A stretch of DNA of 64,000 nt from Erigeron canadensis (lineage: Eukaryota > Streptophyta > Magnoliopsida > Asterales > Asteraceae), in the NCBI RefSeq assembly GCF_010389155.1, contig NC_057767.1, positions 6,369,765 to 6,433,764 on the forward strand. Reading direction: 5' to 3'. This document shows, one piece after another, positions 47,946-60,181 of this stretch (positions within the stretch are counted from its first letter, which is position 1; each line of letters opens with the position of its first letter). The notes beneath the pieces are model-generated. The model saw only the letters and a list, made by a program, of their open reading frames with translations, ran no database searches and had not been told where the DNA came from. Position numbers and translations under genes: made by a program.

Positions 47946-50273
47946 GTCTGGTGATTCGAGTTAAAATAAATTGGAAGTATTTGAGGTCAAGATTGGTGAG
48001 ATACCGTCTTCTGAATATCTATACATAGTCTCACATTGTACAGAATCGTAAAATTAGTTTTTTTACATCAAGTTATTAATATCCATCCACTACCTACATG
48101 TAGGTATAACTTATATAAAGTTATAAATATGTTATGTGCAATTAGCTTCTGTATAGTTTGCTAATTGTTTTTTTAAGTGTTACTACAGTCAAGTTGGCTG
48201 CTGATGATAGGTAGCTATTTTGCTTCTTTATAGGTTTTTTCAGGGACACAACCTGTTTATAAAATTATGTACTTGTTTTCTGATAATTTTGTCATATGTA
48301 CTCGTTTCTCTGTTATGTATTCATGAATTCTTGTTCGGTGGTCACTTTTTCATTTTCACTGCTAGAAAGTTTGTGGTTCAAGTTTCGACCAATGTAACTA
48401 TACAATCAGTCTATAATACAAGTAGCTATGAGGAGTAGGTTGATAATTTTTCAAAAGATATTCTCATCAAAATGGATACAAAGATATGTGGATCAACCAA
48501 ACCTAACCGGTGCGTTTGACCCAACAAAAGTGATACTGAAGGTCTTTTTGTGTTAGCCACAAAGCCATTGAATCTTAGATTTGGCTGAGGGTTCAGGATT
48601 TGAACTAATAGGAGTTCAAAAGATTCAAAAATGAGTTGGGCAAAAGGCAATCAGAATTAACATATGGGCTATGACACAGGGCAATCATATATGTCAACCG
48701 GGAGGCTGTGAGTCTTAATTACACAATGGCATGCATCACTGATGTGTTGGTTAATCTACTATTGGCTTTTATCAGGATGTCTTTCCAAACTATTGCTTGA
48801 ATATGTCTTTCATGTTCATTGAGCATGTCTACTATGTTTCCACCAGGACGTATCAACTGTCCAGAATAAACCTTGATTATCCTCTTTGCATGGACGTGAC
48901 TCATAATCTTGTTAAATGTTCTTTATAGACACAACTATGGATACACTAGGCAAAATTCGACATATTAACTTATGAATTAAACGCAAATGTTATGTTTTAT
49001 GTCTAATAGGTCAATTAAGGGGAGGGGGAGCATGACATGTAATAGCCCAAAGTTTGTTTTATTTATTATTTTTATTTATTAATTTTTTTTATCAATTTAT
49101 TTATGCATAAAACCATTTAGATCATTTAATTTAGAGATTTTCTATAAAATGTCTTAGAAATACACAAAATAAGAATGGTGGAATATATGAAAACGTGAGT
49201 GAGTAAAGTGAGGTATTTGTTGCATAATGTAACTGATGGAGAAAATTATGGATTTGCATTCGTGTTTTTTTTTTTTCATTTATATAAGAATGCTTAATTA
49301 TTTAAATACAAAAATTGCCCTTTCACAAGTTCTGTAAAAAAAAAGTTCTTAAAGTTTCCTAAAAAAAAAGAGGTTCTCATTTTAATATCTCTCTCTCTTT
49401 ATATATATATATCTATATATATATATATTAACGTACATTAAATTATCAATACCTACTATCTATATTTTAAGAAAAAATTTCATTATATATAGTTCTTTCC
49501 TATCGAAAGGGTGAGATTATGTGATACTGGTTTCAAAGTCCAAGCTTTTAATTCTATTTTTTGGAAATTAAAAGATATAAACCTTTTTTTTTCTAGAATA
49601 ATTGTTGTATATTCGTATTATAAGTAGGAATATTTAATAAAACTTTCAGCCGATGGATATATAATAACCTTAAATTTAAATCATAATACTTATAACTATA
49701 TATTTGTTCATTGTTGTTCATTTGTGTTCCTTCGTTATGTACAAGTCATTATGTTCTTTTATCTGTTGGTAAACACAACATTATATTTATGTATCCGTTC
49801 GTAAACCATTCGTTAAGTAAAACGAAAGAACATGAACAAAGTCTGATTCGTGTTTGCTCTGTTCGTTTACTTAGGACCCAAATCCACCAAATCTAATTAC
49901 CCAACCCAACCCATCCGATTCTGATATCCATATGAACAGTTGAATACTACCAACCCCACCAAACACTCTAACATCACTTTCTTCTTTAAAGAACGGCTTA
50001 TTAGTTTAGCATATTCCCACCTACCCTCTGTTTCACACACACACACAGTCACTTGATAGCACGTACCCTTTCCCTTTCATTTCATCTTTTATCGTCTCTC
50101 TCGCGCTCATTAATTACACTAAATTCCCTTTTCTTTTCTTTTCTATCATCTTTTATGATCATCCCACCCGTACCCACACACACATTCAAATGTTTATATC
50201 GATTTAGTAATTAATTTAATTTCAGGTCAAAATAATATTTGAGAGATAATATAAATTAATTTTATAATTTCAA
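47946..50273. other. Spacer between the AlgH copies
   Basis: To about 49175 it is collinear with the 3' flank of the second copy (59212-60610). It includes a dead copy of the kinase last exon (48753-48893). About 49180-49930 is AT-rich with TA repeats and no recognised feature; 49945-50273 is the duplicated AlgH promoter. Confidence 0.6.
48753..48893 (-). pseudogene. Dead copy of the CDK-like kinase last exon
   Basis: Minus-strand reading gives HAKRIIKVYSGQLIRPGGN, VDMLNEHERHIQAIVW, matching the live last exon (60182-60331: HAKRINRVYSGPLMRPGGN, VDMLNEHERHIQAAVR). The splice acceptor CTTACAG has been deleted (reads CACGTCC) and ARAD is lost. The copy came along with the AlgH segmental duplication. 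Confidence 0.8.
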
Positions 50274-50534
50274 ATGGATCTGTGTGCTCTACAGACCAAA
50301 CCATCATCAACCACATCATACGCTCCTTACTTATCAAAAATCCATAATACGGAGTAATAATTATCAATCTATTAGTTCTTCTTCTTCATTAAAATCAAGA
50401 ATTTCATTTGATTTTGGAAAAGTAAATGTTTATTCTTCTTTGAATCAATTGTTTGGTGTTGGAGCTGTCGGAAAGAAGAATTCAAATAACAACAATAATT
50501 CTGATTCCTCTTCTTCAGGTATTAACAGATTATA

Positions 50535-52140
50535 ATATATAGGGTAGGGATCCATTGAGAAGGTTCTTAAAAAAAAAGGGAAAATAGGTCTTTTTTTTAT
50601 ATTTTTTTAAGCTTGTTTTTTTGATTTTTATTCATTTTTTCACCTTTTTCATTTTTTTTAATTAACTCAATCCATAAAAAAATTCAAAAAAAAAAAATCA
50701 AAAAAAAAATTCTAATCCGAGTTAGTGAGTTATACATGTAAGGGTACAGTACGGGTTTCGCCCTTAAGGATATTAATAAGGGGTAGCTAGTAGGAGTGAT
50801 AGATCATAGAGGATTATAGGTCATAGTAGGTGATCGGTGATGGAGTGATCTACCTAACGGGCTTCGCCCTTAGCCATCATGGCTCCGCCATAGATCAACA
50901 GGCTTCGCCTATAGCTTACGGGCTACGCCCTTTTGAAAAAAAATATTATTAAAAACTTTTTAGAATTTTTCTATGGGATTAGTGAATTAAAGAGAGAATG
51001 AAAAAAGTGAAAAAAGGAAAAAAAGTTCGAAAAAACAAGCTAAAAAAAATAAAAAACGAACTTTCTTTCCCTTCTCTCCTTAAGGTATACATATATATAG
51101 GATAGGATAGAGATCGTACCTTAAGGAGAGAAGGGTGAGAAAGTTCTTTTTTGTTTTTTTTAACTTGTTTTTTAAACTTTTTCCTTTTTTTCACTTTTTT
51201 CATTCTCTCTTTAATTAACTTATTCCATATAAAATTTTTAAAAATTTTTTAAAAGTTTTTTTTTTTCAAAGGGCGTATCCCGTAAGCTATAGCCGAAACC
51301 TCTCGGCTTATGGCGGAGCCATAATAGCTAAGGGATCACCCTCTATGACCTATCACTCCCACCAGCTACCCCTTATTAATATCCTTAAGGGCGAAACCCG
51401 TATCGTACCCTTACATATATAACTCACTAACTCGGGTTACAAATTTTTTATTTTTATATATTTTTTAAAATTTTTCTATGGATTGAATTAATTAAAAAAA
51501 GAATAAAAAAAGTGTTAAAAAGAAAAATAATCAAAAAAACAAGCTAACAAAAATAAAAAAACGAATCTTCTCTCCCTTCTTTCCTTAAGAACCTTCTCTC
51601 TAGATCTCTACCCTATATATATATATATATAGAGAGAGAGAGGATAAAGATCAAAATAAGAAGGTAAAGGAGAAAAGGTTCGTTTTTAATTTTTTAGCTT
51701 GGTTTTTTTGAACTTTTTTTTTGTTGTCTTTTTTCACTTCTTTCATTCTCTCTTTAATTAACTAATTCCATATAAAAATTTAAAAAAATATTTTTTTTTC
51801 AAAGGTGTAGCCCGTAAGCTACAGGTGAAGCCCCTCCGTCTATGGCGGAACCATAATAGCTAAGTGCGAAGCCTGTTAGGTAGATCACCCGATCACCGAT
51901 CACTCTCTATGACCAATCACCCTCTATGACCTATCACTCCCACCATCTTCCCTTTATTAATGGGGAAGTCGTCACTAACTCGGGTTAGAAATTTTTATTT
52001 TTTTGTAAATTTTTTTTATGGACTGAGTTAATTTTAAAAAAGAATGAAAAAAGATGGAAAAACAAAAAAAATCAAAAAAACAAGCTAAAAAAAACCGGAC
52101 CTTCTCTCACATTCTCTCTGGACCTCTACTATATATATAT
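50535..52140. mobile_element. Cluster of three related foldback elements with GC-rich mini-hairpins
   Basis: Units at about 50535-51095 (plus), 51105-51625 (inverted) and 51630-52135. Shared ends are GATC...GAAGGTTCTTAAGG-like and their complements, flanked by TA repeats. The first two form one large inverted repeat centred near 51100. Each unit is AT-rich yet holds a run of short GC palindromes: GGGCTTCGCCC, TGGCTCCGCCA, AGGCTTCGCCT, GGGCTACGCCC, GGGTTTCGCCC. No protein is encoded; lysine-rich open frames here are poly-A artefacts. The class is unknown to me. Confidence 0.65.
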
Positions 52141-53790
52141 ATTTGTTAATCTATTTAGTAATTTTAAGGTATGTTCCAGTATTAGTTCAATCTATTTGTT
52201 ATATGAATCCGAGTAGTGCAAGCCTGAATGTAAGTAGATTGTTCCACCAAGGTCATTTTTCCACTTACAATAACCGTAGGTTAAATCAAAAATAAAATTA
52301 CAATATCCCTGTTATATTTTATAATTTTGGGCGACGTAGGGTTGAATGTTAGTAATTGAAGTCTAAATAAGATATTATAATACTCGTGTCGGGTATTTGT
52401 TTTACGACTCTAGTAACCTGGTACTGAATATGTTTGTGTACTATGAATATGAGTTGGGTTCGGTCGGCTAGGCTGTCTGTATTTAACTTTAATTATGAAA
52501 ATTAAGTCGTTGCTTTGGTTTGTTGCTTGTTTTCATAAATGTAGTTATTTTTTGATTTCTGATGATTAACTCCTTTTTATATTGGTATATAGAGTTTTTG
52601 ATACGGATTAATGTCGATTCATTTACATTGTATGTTGGGGTTGGATTTTCTTGTAGTAAAACATTGATGATAATGTAGGCATTGTTTGACTAAGATTGAT
52701 AACGACGTTTGTTGCATAGGTGAGTTCATCTATGTAGGAATCTGTATTTAATTACAATCGGGAAGAGGTTAAAAGTCAAGACAGAAGATTAGTAAAATCT
52801 AAGTTTTTAGTGTTAATATCAAAGTATGTTTTGTGTGTGGTCCTAATGGCACCTAACTTTTGGAGAAGGGATATACTTATTGCATTGACCTATCAATTTG
52901 AAAACTTTTTCTGAGAAAATCTTTTTTATAGGAGGTTATTTTTAAGTAAAGGACCCCAACCCCACCATACACACGGTTCACGTCACCGACGGGTACTCAC
53001 ATTATTTACTCTCGTGCGGAGGTCTTTTGGGAAGTAGTCACCACTACCTTTGGGTTCGGTATCATGGTACTTCGTGTTTAGATAAAGTTCTGTTTTTATG
53101 TTTAGATACGGATCAAAGATCTTGTAAATACGTGATAAGATATTAGTTGTGCATTTTCAATGGAGTGATACATGGTCAACTTAAAGCAAGCTTCGTTAAT
53201 ATAGTACATATGCTGACATTATCTCCTGCCAAGTTAGAATGGTGCACCAAATTGTACGATTTGAAGTTCGATGTATATTTATAATAAGAATTACATGCAC
53301 ATGATAAAATTTGTTCTGAATAAGCATACTCAAAGCATGTTGTAGTAAAGCAACTAGGCCACCTGCACTTAAGGTTGAATAAAATCCCTTTTATATGACT
53401 AAAATGATGCATGCCATATAAGTAATCAAAAAATATATATCAAAAAATCTGTTAACATCTATAAAAAATCGACTATAATTATTATTCCACCGACTCCATA
53501 AATGTTCAATATGTTACACTTAGAACTAGAATACCGTACATGGTAATTATTTTTCGAACATGTTTATCTCCCGGTAATATCAAATTCCTATCTTACAATT
53601 TATAATTTCGTAACTATAAATAATAATAAAAGCTTATATCAATTAGTTTTTAAAAGAAAAACAAAGTTATACAAGATACATCTCTATTAGTAAATTTTAA
53701 AGTATACATAGGTTTACTAATTAGGGATCGGGTCTGGCAATTGTATGTTGCAATCTTTTTAATTAAATCAAAAAAAAAAAAAAATACGGT

Positions 53791-53996
53791 GTTAATTGCA
53801 AGATTGGTCCCTATGGTTTTTTCATTTTAGCAATGAGGTCTCTTTGAGTTTACTAGCAATGATGGTCCCTTTTCTGATAAAAAGGGACCAATCTTGCAAA
53901 AAAATTTCAAAAAAGAAACCCTTATTACAACAATAGTTCAAAAAAGTCTTCCATTACTAATATGGACAAATAACATGGACCAATCTTGCAATTAAC
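53791..53996. mobile_element. Mutator-type MITE
   Basis: Terminal repeats GTTAATTGCAAGATTGGTCC and its complement GGACCAATCTTGCAATTAAC bound 206 bp. The GCAA...TTGGTCC pattern is like that of the MULE TIR at 32475. No clear target duplication. Confidence 0.65.
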
Positions 53997-54183
53997 CTTT
54001 TAAAATAATAATCCCACCCTATTACCCCAACCAAATTCTTTCACACCTAAAATTTTAGGGTTTTGTTCATCGCACAGTTCATTCTCAAAATAATCCTACC
54101 CTATTAAGCAAATTATTTCACACCTAAAATTTAAGGGTTTTATTCATCGCACAGTTCATTCTCAAAACTTTAAGTCTTTCACA

Positions 54184-55282
54184 ATGAAAAATTATTTTCA
54201 AGTGAAGAATCGCCGTCGTTCTACTCTAAGACGGTTATTGATAGAAACCAAGGAAGTTTTAGAAACCGAAAATAGATTTATTGTTCCTATTAGAGACATA
54301 AATAACGTGATGTATATAAGCAGGAGGCTTTGTATGAAGCTGCATGACATGGTTAAGCCAAGGACCTTAACGGAAGTCAACCGAAAGATTGAAAGGATTG
54401 TTAGATATTTTACTCCAACGGAATGAGAAGAATAAATTTTTATCTAAAAGTGGAGTTTTTATAAAAAGTAAGAACTTTTGGTAGACAAAGTATTTATGAT
54501 GGATTGATTAATGATGTTTGTTGTGTTTTTGGCACAACGAGACGATCCTTAAAAGTAAAATCTTCTCCGAATGGATATGTAGTAGGATTGCTAGTTATTA
54601 GGGAGAATGGTAAGCTTGTTGATCTTAATCAACGTGAATCCATAGGAATACCACTATCCCCATATATGAATGATTTTGAAATTGTTTCGTGTGAGGCAAA
54701 CTTAATACTAAAGGTCGAGAAAGAAGCGACATATTCAACCCGCATAAATGATGACTTTCACTGAAAAATTGGTTGTGTGATTATAACCGGTTGTGGTATG
54801 CCAGATATTGCTACACGTTTCTTTTTACACAATGTTGCTAAAACGCTTAAACATCTTCCGGTGTTAGGACTAGTGGACTGCGATCCTCTTGGGTTACATA
54901 TCTAATGACGAATATGTGTGGCTTAGATGTTCTTGCTTTTGATAGCAAACATGTTGCTACATCGAATATCAAATGGCTAGGATTAAGGTTTAGTGACTGG
55001 ATTAATTTTGATGGTCACCTCACTAGAAGAGAAGAAAGCTTTGTATCAAAACTGATTAAAAGGGAATATTTCAAAGTGAAACCTGTGTGGAAGGAAGAAT
55101 TGGAAAGAATGATAAGCGAGATGAAAACATGCGACACTCCGACACTGGAGTCCTGAGTAGTTCGGAGATTTTGGGAAGGGTGTCGGAAAGAAACGGACTA
55201 TAGTGGATGGTCATATTGGAACCGTATGAAACGGTCGTGACTGTTGTATTGGGCTCTAAGCCATTCTGTTTGTTATTTGTGA
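54184..55282 (+). pseudogene. SPO11/TOP6A-like intronless remnant, left arm
   Basis: Frames chained by eye give a leader with STLRRLLIETKEVLETENRF, then INDVCCVFGTTRRSLKV, GYVVGLLVIRENGKLVDL, a TOPRIM region (LKVEKEA, VIITGCGMPDIATRFFLH, LPVLGLVDCDPLGL) and IKWLGLRFSD. The order matches the topoisomerase VI-A/SPO11 fold: winged-helix part, then TOPRIM with Glu and DxD metal ligands. The winged-helix catalytic Tyr region (about 54450-54475) is scrambled. Stops at 54424 and 54762 and a one-base loss near 54902 kill it. No introns interrupt the whole length, which suggests a retrocopy. YMCGS and IKWLGLRPS in the right arm favour the TOP6A (SPO11-3) branch over SPO11-1 or SPO11-2, but this is from memory. 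Confidence 0.75.
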
Positions 55283-55877
55283 GATTTGACTCGGTTCGGG
55301 TTTTATTGTTGAATCTGTGTTCCTACTCTATTTGTATCTTACTTTCTTTGCTTATTCTAGATGTTATGATATGGCCTTGATCCATGTTTAATATATTTGA
55401 TATATCTAGCATGGAGTTAAATAATTTTGAAATATTAAGTGTTAAATCATTTCGATATATTGATACGAGGCACCTCCAATATATGGTTTCTGTACCGGGA
55501 GGTGGGAGGTTGGAATATAAACTCCCTTTGCGCATTGAACGACCAATTGTGTTTGAAAAGGCATAACTTAAATTCGAGGATTGGACCGAGCTGGAAAATC
55601 AGTATGCCTTTTCAAACACAATTGGCAAGCTTAATGCGCAAAGGGAGTTTATATTCCAACCTCCAGGTACAAAAACTATAAATTGGAGGTGCCTCGTATC
55701 AATATATCAAAATGATTTAACACTTAATATCTCAAAATTATTTAACTCCATGCTAGATATACCAAATATATTAAACATGGATCAGGTCCATATCATAACA
55801 TCTAGAATAAACAAGGAAAATAGGATACAAATAGAGTAGGAACACAGATTGAACAATAAAACGAACCGAGTCAAATC

Positions 55878-56938
55878 TCACAAATTACAAACCGAATGAC
55901 CTAGAGCCTTTAGGACGAAGCCCAATACAACGGTAACAACCGTTTCATACGGTTCGAATATGACCATCCATTGAAGCCAGTTTCTTTCCGACTTCCTTCC
56001 CAAAATCTCCGAACTACTCAGGACTCTAGTGTCGCATGTTTTCACCTCGCTTATCATTCTTTCCGGTTCTTCCTTCCACACAGGTTTATCTTTGAAGCAT
56101 TCCTTTTTAATCATTTTTGAAACAAAGCTTTCTTCACTTCTAGTGAGGTAATCATCAAAATTAATCTATTCACTAGGCCTTAATCCTAGCCATTTGATAT
56201 TCGGTGTAGCGAGATGTTTGCTATCAAAAGCAAGAACATCTGAGCCACACATATATGTCATTAGAATATGTAACCTACGAGGATCGCAGTCCATTATTCG
56301 TAACACCGGGAGATGTTTAAGCGTGACATACCACAACCGGTTATAATCACATCCAATTTTTCAGTGAATGTCATCATCTATAAGGGTTGAATACGTCGCT
56401 TCTTTCTCGACCCCTAGTATGAAGTTTGCCTCACACGAAAGAATTTCAAAATCATGCATATATGGAGATATTGGTATTACTATGGATTCATGCTGATTAA
56501 GATCAACAAGCTTACCATTCTCTCTAATAACTAGCGATCCTACGACATATCCATTCGGGGAAGCTTTTTAAGGATGGGCTTGTTGTGCCAAAAACGCAAC
56601 AAACATCATTAATCAATTCATCAGAAATACTTTGTTTACCAAAAAGTTCTTTCTTTTTATAAAAAAAACTCCTCTAAAATATAAAAATTTAATCTTCTCA
56701 TTCAGTTGGAGTAAAATATCTAGCAAACCTTTCAAATTTTCTCGGTTGACTTCCGTTAAGGTCCTTGGCTTAACCATGTCGTGCAGATTCATACAAAGCC
56801 TCCCGCTTTTATACATCATGCTATTTCTGTCTCTAATAGGAACAATAAATTTATTTTCGGTTTCTAAAAGTTCGTTGGTTTCTGTCAATAACCGTCTTAG
56901 AGTAGAAGGACGGTCTTCACTTGAAAATAATTTTTCAT
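55878..56938 (-). pseudogene. SPO11/TOP6A-like intronless remnant, right arm
   Basis: Inverted partner of the left-arm sequence. Start ATG at 56936-56938. It preserves YMCGSDVLAFDSKHLATPNI and KWLGLRPSE better than the left arm, but lacks the stretch equivalent to PDIATRFFLHNVAK (about 56325) and has DCDPRR in place of DCDPLG. The TGA after the DD(F/I)H motif is shared with the left arm, so that lesion predates the inverted duplication. The end, ILGRKSERNWLQWMVIFEP, runs past the region aligned to the family. Confidence 0.75.
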
Positions 56939-59211
56939 TGTGAAAGACTTAAAAGTTTTGAGAATGAACTGTGGATGAATAAAACCCTTAAAATTTAGGT
57001 GTGAAAGAATTTGGTTAATAGGGTAGGATTATTTTGAGAATGAACTGTGCGATAAACAAAACCCTAAAATTTTAGGTGTGAAAGAATTCAGTTATTGTAT
57101 GAGAAAAGAAGATATTAAGACTTAGTATTGAAGATTCAAGAAATACAACGAGCATTGTGCCTTTCTTTCCCTTTTTGTTTTCTAATTCTGGAAATTAGAA
57201 ACCATGGCTTGCAGAAAGTATTTACAAGTTCTTGCTTTGGCCTTATATTAATAAATTTCTTACAATATGCCTTGTTAACCAGTTGCGGGTAAATGACTTC
57301 ATATGCATGCTTTTGTTGTAAATTTTAAGATTACCTCTATTTTTAAACATATATCATGTCATGTTTTTTTAAGTATATGCTGCATCCTCTTAATAATGAG
57401 ATAATAACTAATTCAATGATTAGTGAACTATTTACCCTATGAATCATGAACTAGTGGTACCCTAACACGTGACATTTGAGTTTCACTAAAGTGACTTGAC
57501 TTTTATACTTTTATGGTTTAATATAACCTATGAGCCTAAGAACCTTTTCATTTAATATCTTATGGCGATCAAGCGAAAGTTTTGGAGTTTGATCTGGAAT
57601 CTGTTGGTCCAAGCTTGATAGTGTTCAACTCCTTGTCAAGTGTGTTAAATATCCTTCTTCAATGACAAACTATGGAATCTTGCGGATACAAGTTTACATC
57701 ATGATTGTAATGTAACGAAATGAGGAACTTTAGCTTTAAAAGTTACCAAAATTAGAAGTATTGCAGTTTACATGGGACAGCTGCAGATTTGCATTGGAGG
57801 CATAGGGATAAAGACGTAAGAGATTAGGAGTAGATAATTGACATCAGTGCGGGGTATGAATGCCTGGTGGAGAGTTTCCATATAACTGATAATTATTTAT
57901 TTGGTATTTTGTCTTTTGCAGTTTGCTGATCTCACCTCCATCTACAATTGTGGCTTTTTGTTTTGATGCTTCGTGAGATCAGCCAGAAAGGGCCAGATAT
58001 TGAGGCATGGCAAACTTTGATTTCTCGATGAATTTTATTTTATATGTGAAGACATTGCTTGCAGTTATCTTGTGTACCTGACCCCTCTGATACACATGTG
58101 TATATTTACATCTGTTCTATATACATGTTAATTATTGTGGGTGTGCTTATACATTTTAGGTGATGGTGATCATTCCATTCCAGAAAGGGCACCAAAGGTA
58201 ACAATCCTGCTGAAAGCAACAAATCTAATGGTTCAGGTACTCCAAAATCCCAGCATAAACCTACTGACTGGAGAGAGTTTAGAGCTATTCTGTATCTGAA
58301 TCAGCAGGTAATATTTATGATCAAATAGTTATTTAGGGGTCGTATAATCCATATTGTTAACTGAAGTAAACTTACTTTTATACCTTAATCTCATCATTCA
58401 TTTCGTTAGATAGTCAAAGTTTGTCTAACTCTAACAACAAAAGTAATAGTCAACTTCAAGTAGTATAGGCACATTCAAAAACCATCTCCTACCCAACAGC
58501 TTATTACAGAATTCTGATTATACAATATCATAATACTAAAATTTTCTGTGTATACTTGCAGTCAATGCTTAACAACCAAGATGAAGGAGTGGTCAAAGAG
58601 TCTAAACGATTAGGGTCAAAATGGGCACACCCATTTACCTCCCCAGAAACCGGCTGTGTCCTTGTTGCAACCGAAAAGCTCGATGGGGTTCAAACCTTTG
58701 AAAGATCAAGTCGTCTTTCTACTAGGATCCGGAACCCGACACCCACAAGAAGGCCCATTTGGAGTAATCATAAACCGATACCTTCACAAAAAGATCAAAA
58801 ACATGAAACCCACAAATCTCCATCTTGCTACCACGTTTTCTGATTGTTTATTGCATTTTGGTGGGCCCCTCGAATATTCCTGTTGAAATCTGGTGGGAAG
58901 AAACCTGTTCTTGATTTTGAAGAAGTTGTTCCCTCTCTATACTTTGGTTCGCGAAATAGTTTGGATGAAGCTTCAGCTTTAGTAAAACCTGGGGTTTTTA
59001 AACCTCAATATTTTAAATTTTTCGTCGGGTATGCTGGCTGGCAGCTTGATCAGCTCAAGGAAGATTTGAAGCCGGTTTATGGCATGTGGCGGCTTGTAGT
59101 TCAAATTTGATATTTGCTGGCACACAAAATGAAAGTTTGTGGGAAGAGATTTTACAGCTTATGGGTGGGAGTTACACGGAGCTCAGCCGCAAGCCCAAGC
59201 AAGATTTTTAA

Positions 59212-60181
59212 GTCTCTAGTGATTCGAGTTAAAATAATATGGAAGTATTTGAGGTCAAAATTGGTGAGATACCGTCTTCTGAATATCTATACGTAGTCTC
59301 ACATTGTACAGAATCGTAAAATTAGTGTTTTTTTACATCAAGTTATTAATATTCATCCACTACCTACATGTAGGTATAACTTATATAAAGTTATAAATAT
59401 GTTATGTGCAATTAGCTTCTGTATAGTTAGCTAATTGTTTTTATAAGCAGTCAAGTTGGTTGCTCATGATAGGTAGCTATTTTGCTTCCTCATTATAGGT
59501 TTTTACAGGGACAACCTGTTTATAAGATTAGATAACTAGTTTTCTGATAATTCTGTCATATGTACTGGTTTTCTGTTATGTATTCATGAAATCTTGTTCC
59601 ATGGTCACTTTTTCGTTTTCATTGCTAGAAAGTTTGTGGTTCTAGATTCAACCAATGTAATTATACAATCAGTTGACTTGTGTTGTAGTTTATCTCACGT
59701 GTATAAAACAAGCAGCTATGAGGAGTAGGTTGATAATCATCAAAAGATATTCTCATCATAATGTATAAAAAGATATGCGGATCAACCCAACCTAACCGGT
59801 GCATTTGACCCAAACAAATTTGAACTGAAGGTCTTTTTGTGTAGCCACAAAGCCATTGAATCTAAGATTTGGTTGAGAGTTCAGGATTTGAACTAATAGG
59901 AGTTCAAAAGATTCAAAAATAGGTTGGGCAAAAGGCAATCAGAATTAACATATGGGCTATGACACGGGGCAATCATATGTCTTAATTACACAATGGCATG
60001 CATCACTGATGCGTGGTTTTAGTCCTGTGAACTGATCCCGCCATGAACTTCACATAGTCACGATACTTCAAAAATCACTCGATTGCGAGTCATGCTTCAT
60101 TGCAGCCACAAGCCCACAACCTTCCTTCAAAGGTCAAACTATCATTTGGTTTCCAGTAAGAATTTGGATCACAATAATTGG
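59212..60181. other. 3' flank of the AlgH copy and of the kinase gene
   Basis: Collinear with 47946-48752 apart from about 180 bp (60010-60190) that the first copy has lost or never had. The convergent AlgH pseudogene (plus) and kinase (minus) meet here, so the 3' UTR and polyadenylation signals of the kinase should lie in this interval. No gene. Confidence 0.5.

Larger units (their letters stand above)
54034..57088. repeat. Giant imperfect palindrome inside AlgH-copy intron 1
   Basis: Left arm 54034-55565 and right arm 55603-57088 are inverted copies separated by 37 bp (55566-55602); the innermost complementary bases are GAAAAGGCATA and TATGCCTTTTC. Both arms include a doubled ~78-bp leader (TTCACACCTAAAATTT, CGCACAGTTCATTCTCAA) and a SPO11-like coding remnant. 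The arms differ by many substitutions and by indels, so the structure is not fresh. The whole insertion (about 53425-57085) is absent from intron 1 of the first AlgH gene, where the flanks join near 44975-45005. Confidence 0.88.
50274..59211 (+). pseudogene. Second AlgH (DUF179) copy, decayed
   Basis: Exons equivalent to the intact gene: 50274-50518, 58160-58307, 58562-59211. Lesions: a TACGGAG-containing insertion in exon 1 with an in-frame TAA at 50355; a 14-bp net insertion in exon 2 (58172-58187 region); an extra A near 58709; a 7-bp deletion near 58873; and a one-base deletion near 59064. Intron 1 has swollen from 2.5 kb to 7.6 kb through the hairpin elements (50535-52140) and the palindrome insertion (about 53425-57085). 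The remaining intron DNA is collinear with the first copy. Intron 2 lacks the hAT element. A functional product is not expected. Confidence 0.92.

Noticed and set aside
50979..51203. Lys/Phe-rich minus-strand frame
   Set aside because: Poly-A/T tracts of the foldback elements produce it; no protein character.
55384..55681. Frames across the centre of the palindrome
   Set aside because: They read through non-coding palindrome DNA near the loop and mirror one another; they are not part of the SPO11-like remnant.
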